Source: Trichobilharzia szidati (taxonomy: Eukaryota; Platyhelminthes; Trematoda; Strigeidida; Schistosomatidae). Taken from it: a DNA stretch of 64,000 nt. The notes below the pieces were generated by a model. That model saw nothing but the letters and a program-made list of their open reading frames with translations, was not told the DNA's origin and did no database searches. The position numbers were made by a program, and so were the translations under genes. The DNA lies in contig OX235272.1 in NCBI GenBank assembly GCA_944472155.2, positions 97,346,020-97,410,019 of the forward strand, read 5' to 3'. Below, piece after piece: positions 55,703 through 64,000 of this stretch (its first letter is position 1; each line of letters starts with the position of its first letter).

Positions 55703-56030
55703 AGACATTTAGATTAGCCTAACCACATTCTTCCAGAAAGAAAAGAACAACAGTTTATTAAGGAAAAAGGAAATAGAGAGGGTAAACTTTGAGTGGCGTT
55801 TTATCTGGACACAGAAAAGTCTAGTCTCCGTTATTCCCCCCCCCCCGGTCTGCTTCTCTCCATCTTTTCTCCCACTCCTACTGTCCTTCCAAAAACGCTA
55901 TTTCATTGGATCATCTGATTAAACGCACAAATTTCTACTTCTTGTCCGTAATTTTTTCTATTTGTAAACTTTAATTTTAGTATATTTCTCTCAGATCAAA
56001 AAATAAATTATACACTTATTGCTGTAGTCA
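55703..56030 (+). other. Probable 3' UTR of the DUF3504-domain gene
   Basis: Follows the TGA stop directly. It contains a C10-like run near 55838-55847 and pyrimidine-rich stretches, then AATAAA at 56002-56007. No repeat family was recognised in it. The true cleavage site is not visible. Confidence 0.5.
56002..56007 (+). terminator. Candidate poly(A) signal AATAAA
   Basis: A perfect AATAAA about 300 nt past the stop codon of the host gene. Such hexamers are frequent by chance in DNA this AT-rich; position is the main support. Confidence 0.4.
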
Positions 56031-56559
56031 TTATTACTATTATCATTACATTTGTATATACGTATATAGAAAAAAACTATATTAGCCAACACTTTATCCT
56101 TCCTCTGTTCATTGTCCAGATCATCCTTCTTTGGAATTATACATAAACTGTATAAACGCTGAAGGTGACCATGTTAGAGCTGCGTAAAGCCACAGAGCTA
56201 ATGTTTTATCTACCTTTATTTCACTGGAACCACACCTGGACTCATCAATATTTGCTTTCTACACATGAATTACAAAAAGTTACTAAATAACTGTATTCCA
56301 ATGACACAAACAAACCTACTCATATTGGTAGTACTCCTATTAATTCTAACGCTGCTCTTTTTTATTGTTATTATAATTATTCTCATCACCATTATTGTTG
56401 CGATAATTAAAACAGTGTTGACATGCACTCACCAGTTTCATTCACAATATTACGTCAATATCATAATAAGACAGTTGCAAAGCTGTATGCAAATATGCGT
56501 ATGCAAATTTATCCCTTGTATTACTTGTCCGCCTATGTTTGCCATTTTCTCCCCCATTT

Positions 56560-56561
<2 letters not shown>

Positions 56562-56596
<35 letters not shown>
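56562..56596. repeat. (TA)n microsatellite
   Basis: About 34 nt of alternating T and A. Confidence 0.9.
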
Positions 56597-56598
<2 letters not shown>

Positions 56599-56767
56599 CC
56601 TGTACACTTTTAACCTGTATTCATAAAAGATATCTCATTTCACTAAAGAAATTGTTCAGTGAATAACAACAATAATAATAGTAATAATAGAATAATCATT
56701 ATACACTAATATCAAGTTTTGATTTCTTACAAAAGACGAGAACAGATGATTACAGTTTTGTATTTTC

Positions 56768-56995
56768 TAGCATTGCTTCGCTTTCTGAGTGGACCATAGG
56801 GCTTCGAAATTTAAGCCATAAAGTTACAGTAGTGTCTGTGTTTATTTTTAGAGGTGGGTTGCTTGCCTCATGCCAAACCTCACTTCTTTTTCGTGTGGCT
56901 TACTAACGGTTAAGCAAGCTTTAGGTGTGGATCAGTAGGCCGATAATCGTCACCGGGTCACATGCGTAGCTGGTGGACATTCTATTCCTGGACCA
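56768..56995 (-). repeat. tRNA-headed SINE with RTE-like tail, copy 9 (minus strand)
   Basis: On +: ATTGCTTCGCTTTCTGAGTG, GACCATAGGGCTTCGAAATT, TTACAGTAGTGTC, GAGGTGGGTTGCTTGCCTCA, TGGCTTACTAACGG, GTCACATGCGTAGCTGGTGG. Near full length with head in minus orientation. Confidence 0.7.
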
Positions 56996-57251
56996 CTGAC
57001 ACACTTAAAGAGTATGGGTTAAATGGATTTCTATTTTGTCAGAAGTATCTGTAATTTCGGTTACCTACGAAAATTAACTCGATAACTAATATACGTGGAA
57101 AGAGCGAGAGTAGATGGAGAGGTTTAATCACCTTCTATTTCGATACTCTATAGAGTGCATACGGTGTGTACTTCATCTACAGTTGAGTTCAGAATTTTGG
57201 TTGTCAAATTGTTGAACAGATATCTTACAGGTATTCTATTTGGAATTATTT

Positions 57252-57320
57252 GATCGCTAGTGGATGACAGTGGAACCTAGGACACATGTTTCATCCTGGA
57301 TGAGTTGTGGTATTCGTGAC
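57252..57320 (-). repeat. Hammerhead retroposon (Sm-alpha type), fragment A9 (minus strand)
   Basis: Minus strand: CAACTCATCCAGGATGAAAC, ATGTGTCCTAGGTTCCACTG, TCATCCAC. GATGAAAC, the GTC cleavage-like triplet and 3' stem I remain; the CTGANGA core is not found. Confidence 0.5.
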
Positions 57321-58076
57321 TGTGACTTGAGGTTTAATGTTGAAACTTTCAGCAGTAATAGTAGCAGTTCCTCATTTAACAAAGTTTACTAAAAAAAACA
57401 CGGTATTAGTCAATTGCTGATTAATGATTAGCTTCAAGATTTCAAGTAATTCAGTAGTAGACCCTGAGATGAGTATGAGAATATTTACTTGTCAGTGACT
57501 GGTGAATAATTGTTGGCACAGAATTCTCAAATCATAAGTCATTAGAACCTGATTCAGTAGTTTAATGTTAGCATTTTATCTCGTAACCCAACGATAACTG
57601 GATTTGTATCTCTCAAAGTTGTAGGTATGCATAACTGAAGAAACTCAAAATGAGGTTAAACAGATGTGTTGAGCTTCTTGATTTTTACTGATTTCAGTAG
57701 TATATTCCAGAAGAAATTTAAGTGATGAGATAGTTTCTGTTGAAAATTTAGAGATGCAATACAAGTCTATGAGGGTGGAAAAATACTCACTGTAATGCTT
57801 ACAGTAACTGTAATCTTGCATTACATTTTCTAAATATGACGTTTATAATACAAAAAAAAACGACGTTTGAACAAAGAAAGTTGAACACCTTGAACTTAAC
57901 AATCATAGTGTGACACTAATTTCAGTGACCCTTAATTGGACCGCTGGATAGTAACATGGAAAGTTTGCACATTTCCTTCTGTTTTGGCGGTGTGTGTGTA
58001 CGTGTGAAGGGAAAGTAATGTACTGCAGTCATAATATAAAATCACTAGTGTTTATATCCAATCAGATAAGGAAACT

Positions 58077-58583
58077 ATTGCACTCAGCATGAAGAACAAG
58101 ATTCGGATTTTCAATACAAATGTGAAGTCAGTTCTTCTAAATCGGTCAGAAACTTGGTGCGTCACGGGAAGCATTTCAAACAGGCCACTTCAGACTTTTA
58201 CCAGCAGCTGCCTTCGTTGGCTGCATACTGAAGATCAAATGACCACAAAGAATCAGCAACAAGAAACTATGGGGACAAACTAACCAAGAACCTATCGCTC
58301 AACAAATATGCAGAAGAAAATGGAAATAGATTGAGCACATGCTGAGGAGACCGTCGAATGAAACTGCGCGCTAGGCCATTGCTCGGGTAAGCCCGAATGA
58401 GAAACGAAGAGTGGGTCGTCTGAGGGTGATATGGAGGAGATTGTGTGGAGAAGAAGAGATGAAAAATCATGGGTAATCTTGGGTCCAGCTAAAGAGGACA
58501 GCAGAAAATAGAATGAAGTGGAGATGAGTTGTTAAAGCCTTATGTTCCACTGAAAACCTAAAGGAACAACACCAAACAACAAC
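58077..58583 (+). mobile_element. RTE-type LINE 3' end, 5'-truncated, between 19-bp inverted repeats
   Basis: The + frame starts MKNKIRIFNTNVKSVLLNRS then ETWCV...ISNRPLQTFTSSCLRWL, a block near the end of RTE ORF proteins. The tail is AGCCTTATGTTCCACTGAAA, ACCTAAAGGAACAAC then (AAC)-rich DNA. The flanks are CCAATCAGATAAGGAAACT (58058-58076) and its exact reverse complement (58584-58602), rather than a direct target-site duplication. Confidence 0.75.
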
Positions 58584-58619
58584 AGTTTCCTTATCTGATT
58601 GGACTACATATAGTTAGTA

Positions 58620-59050
58620 ATCTCAGTTTACTCCTCATTATTTACCAAATTTTGTACATACTGGTAACTTTGACTTTCTGGGTACCTGTATTCCTTATAG
58701 TAATTCATAATTCATATCTTCCTTCACACGGAATGCTTTGTCTTGACGCATATTTATATTGACTAAATAACTGACTAGTTAAGTTTGTAAATAAATAAAA
58801 TTTCAGTAGAGGTTCATTTCTGAAGCCATTATTCATAACATCTTTCTCGATTTTGAGAGGTCTTTAGTTGTTTCTCCATTTTAAGCATCTTATCAGCAAC
58901 CCTTTGGTTTCGAGTTGAAGCACATATCACCTGTTTTGATGAGAATAATATTTAGTGTCGCTTCCCTTACAGGTTGTTCAATATATATTTAATACTATAC
59001 TATGTTAAACTAAATTAGGAATTAAGTCTAAAATGGTTCGTCAGTGTACT
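58620..59050. other. AT-rich spacer
   Basis: No gene or known repeat recognised between the two RTE fragments. Confidence 0.5.
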
Positions 59051-59054
59051 CACA

Positions 59055-61030
59055 GACTTCTCTGGGTCCATTTTCAACGCTTCTGCTGGGATTCCATCTG
59101 GTCCTGCTGCTTTTCCAGCTTTTAGCATCTTGATTGCCGTCAGGACTTCTGATTTCGTCGGGGGGTTGTTGCTCACTGGTAGCTCTGTCTCCGTCGTTGG
59201 TATTGTTGGGTGCGTTGTAGGTGGTGGTCGATATAGGAGTCTTTTGAAGTGTTCAGCCCAGTGTTTCCTTTGCTACACTTCTTTGGTGAGTGACTTTCCA
59301 TTGTCATCCTTCACTGGCTTAATTTGTGTCAAACCTTTGCCCGATAGGTACCTAGTTGTTTGGTAGAGTGTTGCGAGGTCTCCTTTGCCTGCAGATTGTT
59401 CTGCTTCACTTGCCATGGCTTCATAATATTTTCTTTTATCTTCCCTGGCACTCTTCTTTACTCTTTTGTTCAGTGTCTTGTAGCTTGCATTCAAATCCTG
59501 TTTTTGTTGCTCATCGGTGCACTGGAGAATCTTTTGTTTCACCATCTTTCTCTCTTCTATCAGTCTCCAAGTATCCGTAGTGAGCCACTGTTTGTCCTGT
59601 CTCTTCTTTCTGCCCAGAACTTTCATGTAGGTTTCGCTCCACACCGCTTTCAGGTTGTCACAGTGCTTTTCGACACTGACCTCTTCGCTAGTGTTGATTT
59701 GTGTCTCGGCCTTTTCCCTTGTGCTTGCAGTGAAAATGTCCTTTGTATCCTTGTCCTTCAGTCTTTGAGTATTGAACTTGGCTTGTGGTCTATCTGCAGC
59801 TCCTGCTTCTCTGAAAGCTTTTAATTTGATTTGGATTGTCCCTTGTACGAGGTAGTGGTCTGAGCCAACGTCTGCTCCTCTTCTTACTTTCGTGTCCAGT
59901 AGGCTGCGCCTCCACTTCCTTGAGATTGAGATGAAGTCGATTTGGTTTTTGGTTCGCCCATCTGGTGACACCCATGTAGCCTTGTGGATATCCTTGTGTT
60001 TGTATACGCTGCCACCAATCACTAGTTCATTGAAAGCGCAGAAGTCGGCGAAGAGTTCTCCGTTTTCATTCATTTCTCCGAGAGCTTCTCTACCCATGAT
60101 GAGTTCCCTTCCTGTGTTGTCTGATCCCAGTTTGGCATTCATGTCTCTCATTAGTATTTTAATATCGCCAACTGGAGTATTGTCCATTGTTGCCTGTAGT
60201 TGTCTGTAGAATTCTTCTTTCTTTTCGAGGTCTGCGTTGTTTGTGGGTGCATAGCATTTTATAGCTGACACTTTCCTTCCCTTGGAGTTGAATCTGGCGG
60301 TCATTGTCCTGGGCGAGATCGCCTCCCATTGCATCAGGGCCTTCGTTGCCGTTGGTGACATCATGATAGGCACGCCCCCGGTGTGCGTGTGGTTGTCTTC
60401 TGGGTGACCGGAGTAGATCACTGACTCACCCATTGACAATTTGGTGAGTCCATTCCCGTTCCATCTGCTTTCACATATCCCCAGTACTTGAATTCCGTAT
60501 CTTTTCATTTCGTTTGCAATCTGGGCAGCTGTGCCAATCTCGTACATGATGCGGACATTCCATTTCCCCACACAGAGTTTTTCTTTTGGCTCAAGGAGAT
60601 TCATCGTGCTGAGGTTTCTGTAGCAGCTTTGTTTACTGGGTGGGGTTGCTAGCCTCACGCCTGAGAAGGGGAGAGAGAAAAGGTCAGTGTTGCATGACCG
60701 CAGAGCCCAGGGGACAACTGCTTGAGGCCGCTCACACGCGGCCTGTTTGGTTTGTTCTTTCTTGTTTGGTGTGTCTCAGTAGCGTATTTATCACTTCTGC
60801 CCTGTGACACAGCAGCAGAAAGCGCGGTCGTTGTTAATCCGGGCCCCGACCGATCCGAGTTTGTTTCAATCATAGTATTGGATTGGGTAGCTGCTTTTTG
60901 TCTTACCGCTATCCAAACAACCTTTCTGGCATGGTAGGACCTACAGGAACATAAGTTCCAGCCAGTGTAGCTCGTTGAGTCATTGCGATATGCAAGCCCG
61001 ACCACCACGTCAAGGTAGCAGCTATCGATC
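59055..61030 (-). mobile_element. RTE-type non-LTR retrotransposon, minus strand, 5' part only
   Basis: Carries the endonuclease ORF (59273-60658) and a 5' region with another open frame (60655-61008, start MVVGLAYRNDSTSYTGWNLC) of unknown function, GC-richer than the surroundings. Past the TAG at 59273-59275 the same frame continues QRKHWAEHFKRLLYRP, then EVLTAIKMLKAGKAAGPDGI and PAEALK, the very start of the reverse transcriptase, and breaks off near 59085. RTE copies are usually truncated at the 5' end; this one lacks the 3' end. Confidence 0.75.
59273..60658 (-). CDS. RTE retrotransposon endonuclease (EEP/APE-type), RT-less remnant
   Basis: 461 codons without interruption; ATG at 60656-60658, TAG at 59273-59275. 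It would nick target DNA to prime reverse transcription of the element. Motifs of the endonuclease/exonuclease/phosphatase fold in order: KWNVRIMYE (Asn), LGICESRWNGNG (Glu), ARFNSKGRKVSAIKCYAP, ILMRDMNAKLG (Asp, Asn; relatives often have G in place of R), NQIDFI (Asp), GSDHYLV (Asp, His). All key acidic and His residues are present. A Lys/Glu-rich linker follows (REKAETQINTS..., KKRQDKQWL, SAREDKRKYYEAMA) leading to the reverse transcriptase, which is missing. Such ORFs are often mislabelled craniofacial development protein 2-like in databases. Not a host gene. Confidence 0.75.
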   Translation of the reverse strand: MRLATPPSKQSCYRNLSTMNLLEPKEKLCVGKWNVRIMYEIGTAAQIANEMKRYGIQVLGICESRWNGNGLTKLSMGESVIYSGHPEDNHTHTGGVPIMMSPTATKALMQWEAISPRTMTARFNSKGRKVSAIKCYAPTNNADLEKKEEFYRQLQATMDNTPVGDIKILMRDMNAKLGSDNTGRELIMGREALGEMNENGELFADFCAFNELVIGGSVYKHKDIHKATWVSPDGRTKNQIDFISISRKWRRSLLDTKVRRGADVGSDHYLVQGTIQIKLKAFREAGAADRPQAKFNTQRLKDKDTKDIFTASTREKAETQINTSEEVSVEKHCDNLKAVWSETYMKVLGRKKRQDKQWLTTDTWRLIEERKMVKQKILQCTDEQQKQDLNASYKTLNKRVKKSAREDKRKYYEAMASEAEQSAGKGDLATLYQTTRYLSGKGLTQIKPVKDDNGKSLTKEV

Positions 61031-62450
61031 AGGAATTCAGAACAATATATTGACAGAGATCTGATTAACGAAAGTCAGTAATAGCTTATAATTAATGGCC
61101 AGCAAGATGTTAAGGGAGAAGTGACACAGACATTCTGTTTTAGTGCAAGGGTAGAATTTCAAACCCATTTAAAATATTAAAACTTCTCTTCCGAAGTGGC
61201 TATTGTATTGCATTTCTTACAGTTCTAACATATACATATAGGGCTAGATATTCTCTAGTAGATTCGTTATTAAAACTGGCAATATGAAATTTACACAGTT
61301 CGAAAAGATGAGATTCCACCACAGTTTCATCTGGAAACTGAGATTACTCAAATCGAAATTTGTGATCTGCTTGATGCATTAGAGGATGACAGTATCGACG
61401 TTCGCGAATTGTACGGAGTATACTAACGCAAGATCTTATACCAACAACTTCTATAGTATTCGTTCCTCGGTTACCGAAGGCAAAGCAAAAGACCAGATTT
61501 AGGTGTCCAAACTACGAGATATATTTCTGGACCAAATCTTATACTGAGTTGAATGCTTAACTGTCTAGTGATCGTGCACGCAAGTGACACGACGGAGTAC
61601 CAAATGGCATGGATACTTGACCGGAAACCTTCAGCTAAACAAGTCGACTTAAACAGTGAGGGTAAACATCCAATGTTCAGTGATGACTGCTGTGGTCAAT
61701 AATTTAGGGGAATTATTTACCGCTACATTGCCATAACTGTAAAGCAGTAAAGCAAACATAATTATATGAAACTATATACTACTGATTGGTTTCGGTGAAT
61801 AGTTGTATACTACTTATAAGCAAGTTCTACTGTTTAATGTGAGTAGCACACAACTACTCATCTCAACCAATGAGTTGTACATAGTTGCATGCAGCTAGAT
61901 TAGTTACTGATTGGAGTTTTATTAGCAGAGATTCCAACTTAGGACTCGACTTTATATGTGGTTGTTTTTCAAGGAATTTATATGAATTGGCATTAAAGGT
62001 AACATAAACTAAAGTTAAAAACTCTGCTAATGAAAATTACAGTAATAAGGGGAACAAAATATAAGGAATGTTTCCCTATCTAGTATGGAGAAAGAACTAC
62101 AGTGTGAATATTAGTAAGTAGCTATTTGCCTAGTAAGCAATAAAGATAGACACCACAAATATTCTTGACAGCCAGATTAAAGTATGTCTTATCAGTGACT
62201 CATACATATCAAAAAGTGAATACGATCAGGATAATTTATTTTGAACATTTTTACCAGGAACCCACTTTCAAAGGATCCCTAGAGAATGTTGTGATGGTCT
62301 GTGCTTTCGGCACCTATTGCAAACTTTTTATACTGATGAGTGTTCTTATGACTATCAAGGAAAATCAGAGGCTATTTACACTTTTTTGCTATTTGTCAAT
62401 GGCAGTGACAGTAGATCTCTGTCGATCACTTTAGCTTTTTATTAACCAAC
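61030..62450. other. Spacer without recognised gene
   Basis: AT-rich; the AGTAGTATA-type motif of repeat family D recurs near 61780-61880. A frame at 62165-62434 is open but has no recognised domain. Confidence 0.45.
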
Positions 62451-62665
62451 TAATGTGAAGAAACTCGGTAGGACATATTGAATTTCAAACCCATAATCAC
62501 ACAGAGTAATGAAATAAATGAGACTAGAAGGAAAATGCTTTATTCCGGTTAGTTCGGGTACATCGTCGATGAACTGTACTCCAAAAGACTCAGAAATGAC
62601 AGTCTTATAGTTTGGTCCCTTTGATCTAACTGGCAATCAGTAGTATATACCATAATGACCTGGAG
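62450..62665. repeat. Dispersed repeat family D, copy 3
   Basis: TTAGTTCGGGTACATCGTCG, ATGAACTGTACTCCAAAAGA, CTCAGAAATGACAGTC, GATCTAACTGGCAATCAGTA then GTATATACC: the block order of copies 1 and 2, more diverged. Confidence 0.4.
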
Positions 62666-62759
62666 TCTGACGTGAAAACGCTGAAATACAGACACTAACA
62701 AAGTGATAAATGTGCCACGAGTTCTGTTGCTATGCGCTAGCAACAATTTCACTACATTC

Positions 62760-63170
62760 ATATAAGACCTAAATTAAAAAAATTGGGGGCAATTTCGGGA
62801 TTTTTGGTGTATTTCCCCTAGATAATTACATTGAGTTGCCATAAAATTTCTTATTTGGAGAGAGCATCAAAGCAGCTGTATAAATAAGTCATATGTTAAG
62901 ACAGAGGGAGATTTTAAGGCCTTTAAAGTAGGCATCAATAATATAATAGCCGAAATCGATGAGATGTTACGAAAATTTTCTGGGAAACACATCGAAAACA
63001 AATTTTTCACTATGGCAAAAATCCGCATTTAGACATTCAGAAAACGACAGCATTTGTCTGAGAAATATTTACTTTTTAATTAGATCGTTATCTATGGCGC
63101 TACTCTAATAATATGTAGCCATTTTTAGTATAAACAGAAATTTGCCAGTCTAGTGATGATAAAATTGTTA
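62760..63170. other. AT-rich spacer
   Basis: No gene or known repeat recognised. Confidence 0.45.
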
Positions 63171-63172
63171 AC

Positions 63173-63519
63173 TTTGAATAAGGCATTAAGAAGACAAATT
63201 TCGCGAGATGATTTCATTTCGTAGTTTCTTTACAACCGCTTTACAACTAACATGGTTAACAATAATAAAATAAAGATCATGACAATTACTCAGTTAAATA
63301 AAAACAAAAGTACATACTAATGACCAATCATATTTAGATAGGTCAAGTAGTCCAGGGTAGGCGAAGATTGAAGTCTATTGATTTTTGTACACACAGTTTA
63401 GGCTGTATGTGATTAATCCAAAGTGCTTCCATCACCTTCAATAAGTTGTAAAGCGGTTGTAAAGAAACTACGAAGTGATATCATCTCGCGAAATTTGTCT
63501 TCTTAATGCCTCATTCAAA
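63173..63519. repeat. 76-bp inverted repeat, Penelope-like terminal structure
   Basis: Arms 63173-63248 and 63444-63519 are reverse complements with about three mismatches, around a 195-nt spacer. Arm sequence includes AATTTCGCGAGATGAT and GTTTCTTTACAACCGC. The size and layout (short inverted arms, spacer without RT) resemble the Penelope-like structures at 10241, 14864 and 36262, and a Penelope-like C-terminal fragment lies 300 nt to the right. Confidence 0.65.
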
Positions 63520-63814
63520 TTTATCAAAGGGACTAATTGTTTTAAAATTGTTAACGACAATTAGTTAATGTCAGGATGTCAAGGGGGTAATAATTAACAA
63601 AGAAAAGATTAACACAAACAATTGAAGGGTCAAAATGACTGCAACAAGTGGATTACATAATGCTTGATTTTGGGAAAATAAGAAGTAATAAAGGAATAAA
63701 TAAGTGTTCAGATTGATAACGTAATAAACAATTGAAGATGAAACAGTCAGAGAAAAAAAAGTAATTTGGGTGATGGTAACTTGTAAAAAGCTTAGAAGGA
63801 GGGCAAAATTGTCA

Positions 63815-63960
63815 GTTTTCTACATTCATGTAACGGTGGTCAAGGTAGGGAAAGTGACTGAACGAATCTCTTCTGAACATATAGGTTTGGCTTATTAAGG
63901 TGAATTCTGATGGCTTCAGCTGTATGTAGAAGATGAACTGGCTAAGCGAAATTAAGATCA
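63815..63960 (-). pseudogene. Penelope-like GIY-YIG C-terminal tail, fragment
   Basis: Minus frame HLLHTAEAIRIHLNKPNLYV then QKRFVQSLSLP and a stop. The E-A-I-x-I-x-x-x-x-P-x-L-x-x-Q pattern is the end of the nuclease domain in Penelope-like elements. An in-frame stop precedes it. Continues towards the window edge without further recognisable motifs. Confidence 0.5.
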
Positions 63961-64000
63961 GTTGGAATGTTATAAATAACTTTAAATGCTTTATTAACAT

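Larger units (their letters stand above)
56031..58050. other. Downstream spacer of the host gene
   Basis: AT-rich, with (TA)n at 56562-56596, a SINE at 56768 and a hammerhead scrap at 57252. An Ile/Leu-rich open frame at 56265-56597 ends in the (TA)n run and is not taken as a gene. Confidence 0.5.

Noticed and set aside
59273..60658. Label as craniofacial development protein 2
   Set aside because: Motifs are those of an RTE endonuclease; such database labels come from retrotransposon-derived sequence.
1..64000. CRISPR-like or operon structures
   Set aside because: Repeats are dispersed and diverged retroposons, and the only host gene is split by introns; nothing prokaryotic is present.

Overview
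The window looks like nuclear DNA of a blood fluke (Schistosoma; species not resolved). It is AT-rich and intron-rich, with many (TA)n, (TTA)n and (TG)n microsatellites. It carries repeats typical of schistosomes: short tRNA-promoter retroposons with hammerhead-ribozyme cores (Sm-alpha type), RTE-type LINEs and Penelope-like elements with GIY-YIG endonuclease remnants. No rRNA gene, CRISPR array or bacterial feature is visible.

One host gene runs left to right across most of the window. Six + strand exons (6466-7702, 12211-13161, 38577-39451, 46022-46114, 51113-51403, 54011-55702) have GT/AG borders and matching phases, and join into one frame of 5139 nt (1712 codons plus stop). The start exon is not found and may lie left of the window. 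The product has Asn/Ser/Gln-rich stretches, one C2H2-like and one good C2H2 finger. Its ~300-residue domain matches the DUF3504 / Crypton-derived tyrosine recombinase domain of animal ZMYM, QRICH1 and KIAA1958 proteins. The recombinase chemistry appears lost: the first-arginine position seems to be Gly, and the HxxR and Tyr boxes are absent before a disordered acidic, Ser/His-rich tail. It is probably a domesticated DNA-binding or chromatin protein.

Layout: 1-6465, repeats and AT-rich DNA left of the first recognised exon. 6466-13161, two large exons. 13162-38576, a 25.4-kb intron with Penelope palindromes, RTE 3' ends, SINEs, hammerhead retroposons and telomere-like repeats. 38577-39451, exon starting the recombinase-like domain. 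39452-46021, intron with a nearly full-length dead RTE copy. 46022-55702, three exons completing domain and tail. 55703-64000, downstream region with a 3' RTE scrap, a minus-strand RTE copy with an uninterrupted endonuclease but almost no RT, and Penelope-like inverted repeats.

The main findings are the Crypton-derived host gene, two families of hammerhead-bearing retroposons, a tRNA-headed SINE sharing its 3' tail with the RTE element (likely mobilisation in trans), and several Penelope-like fragments built as long inverted repeats.
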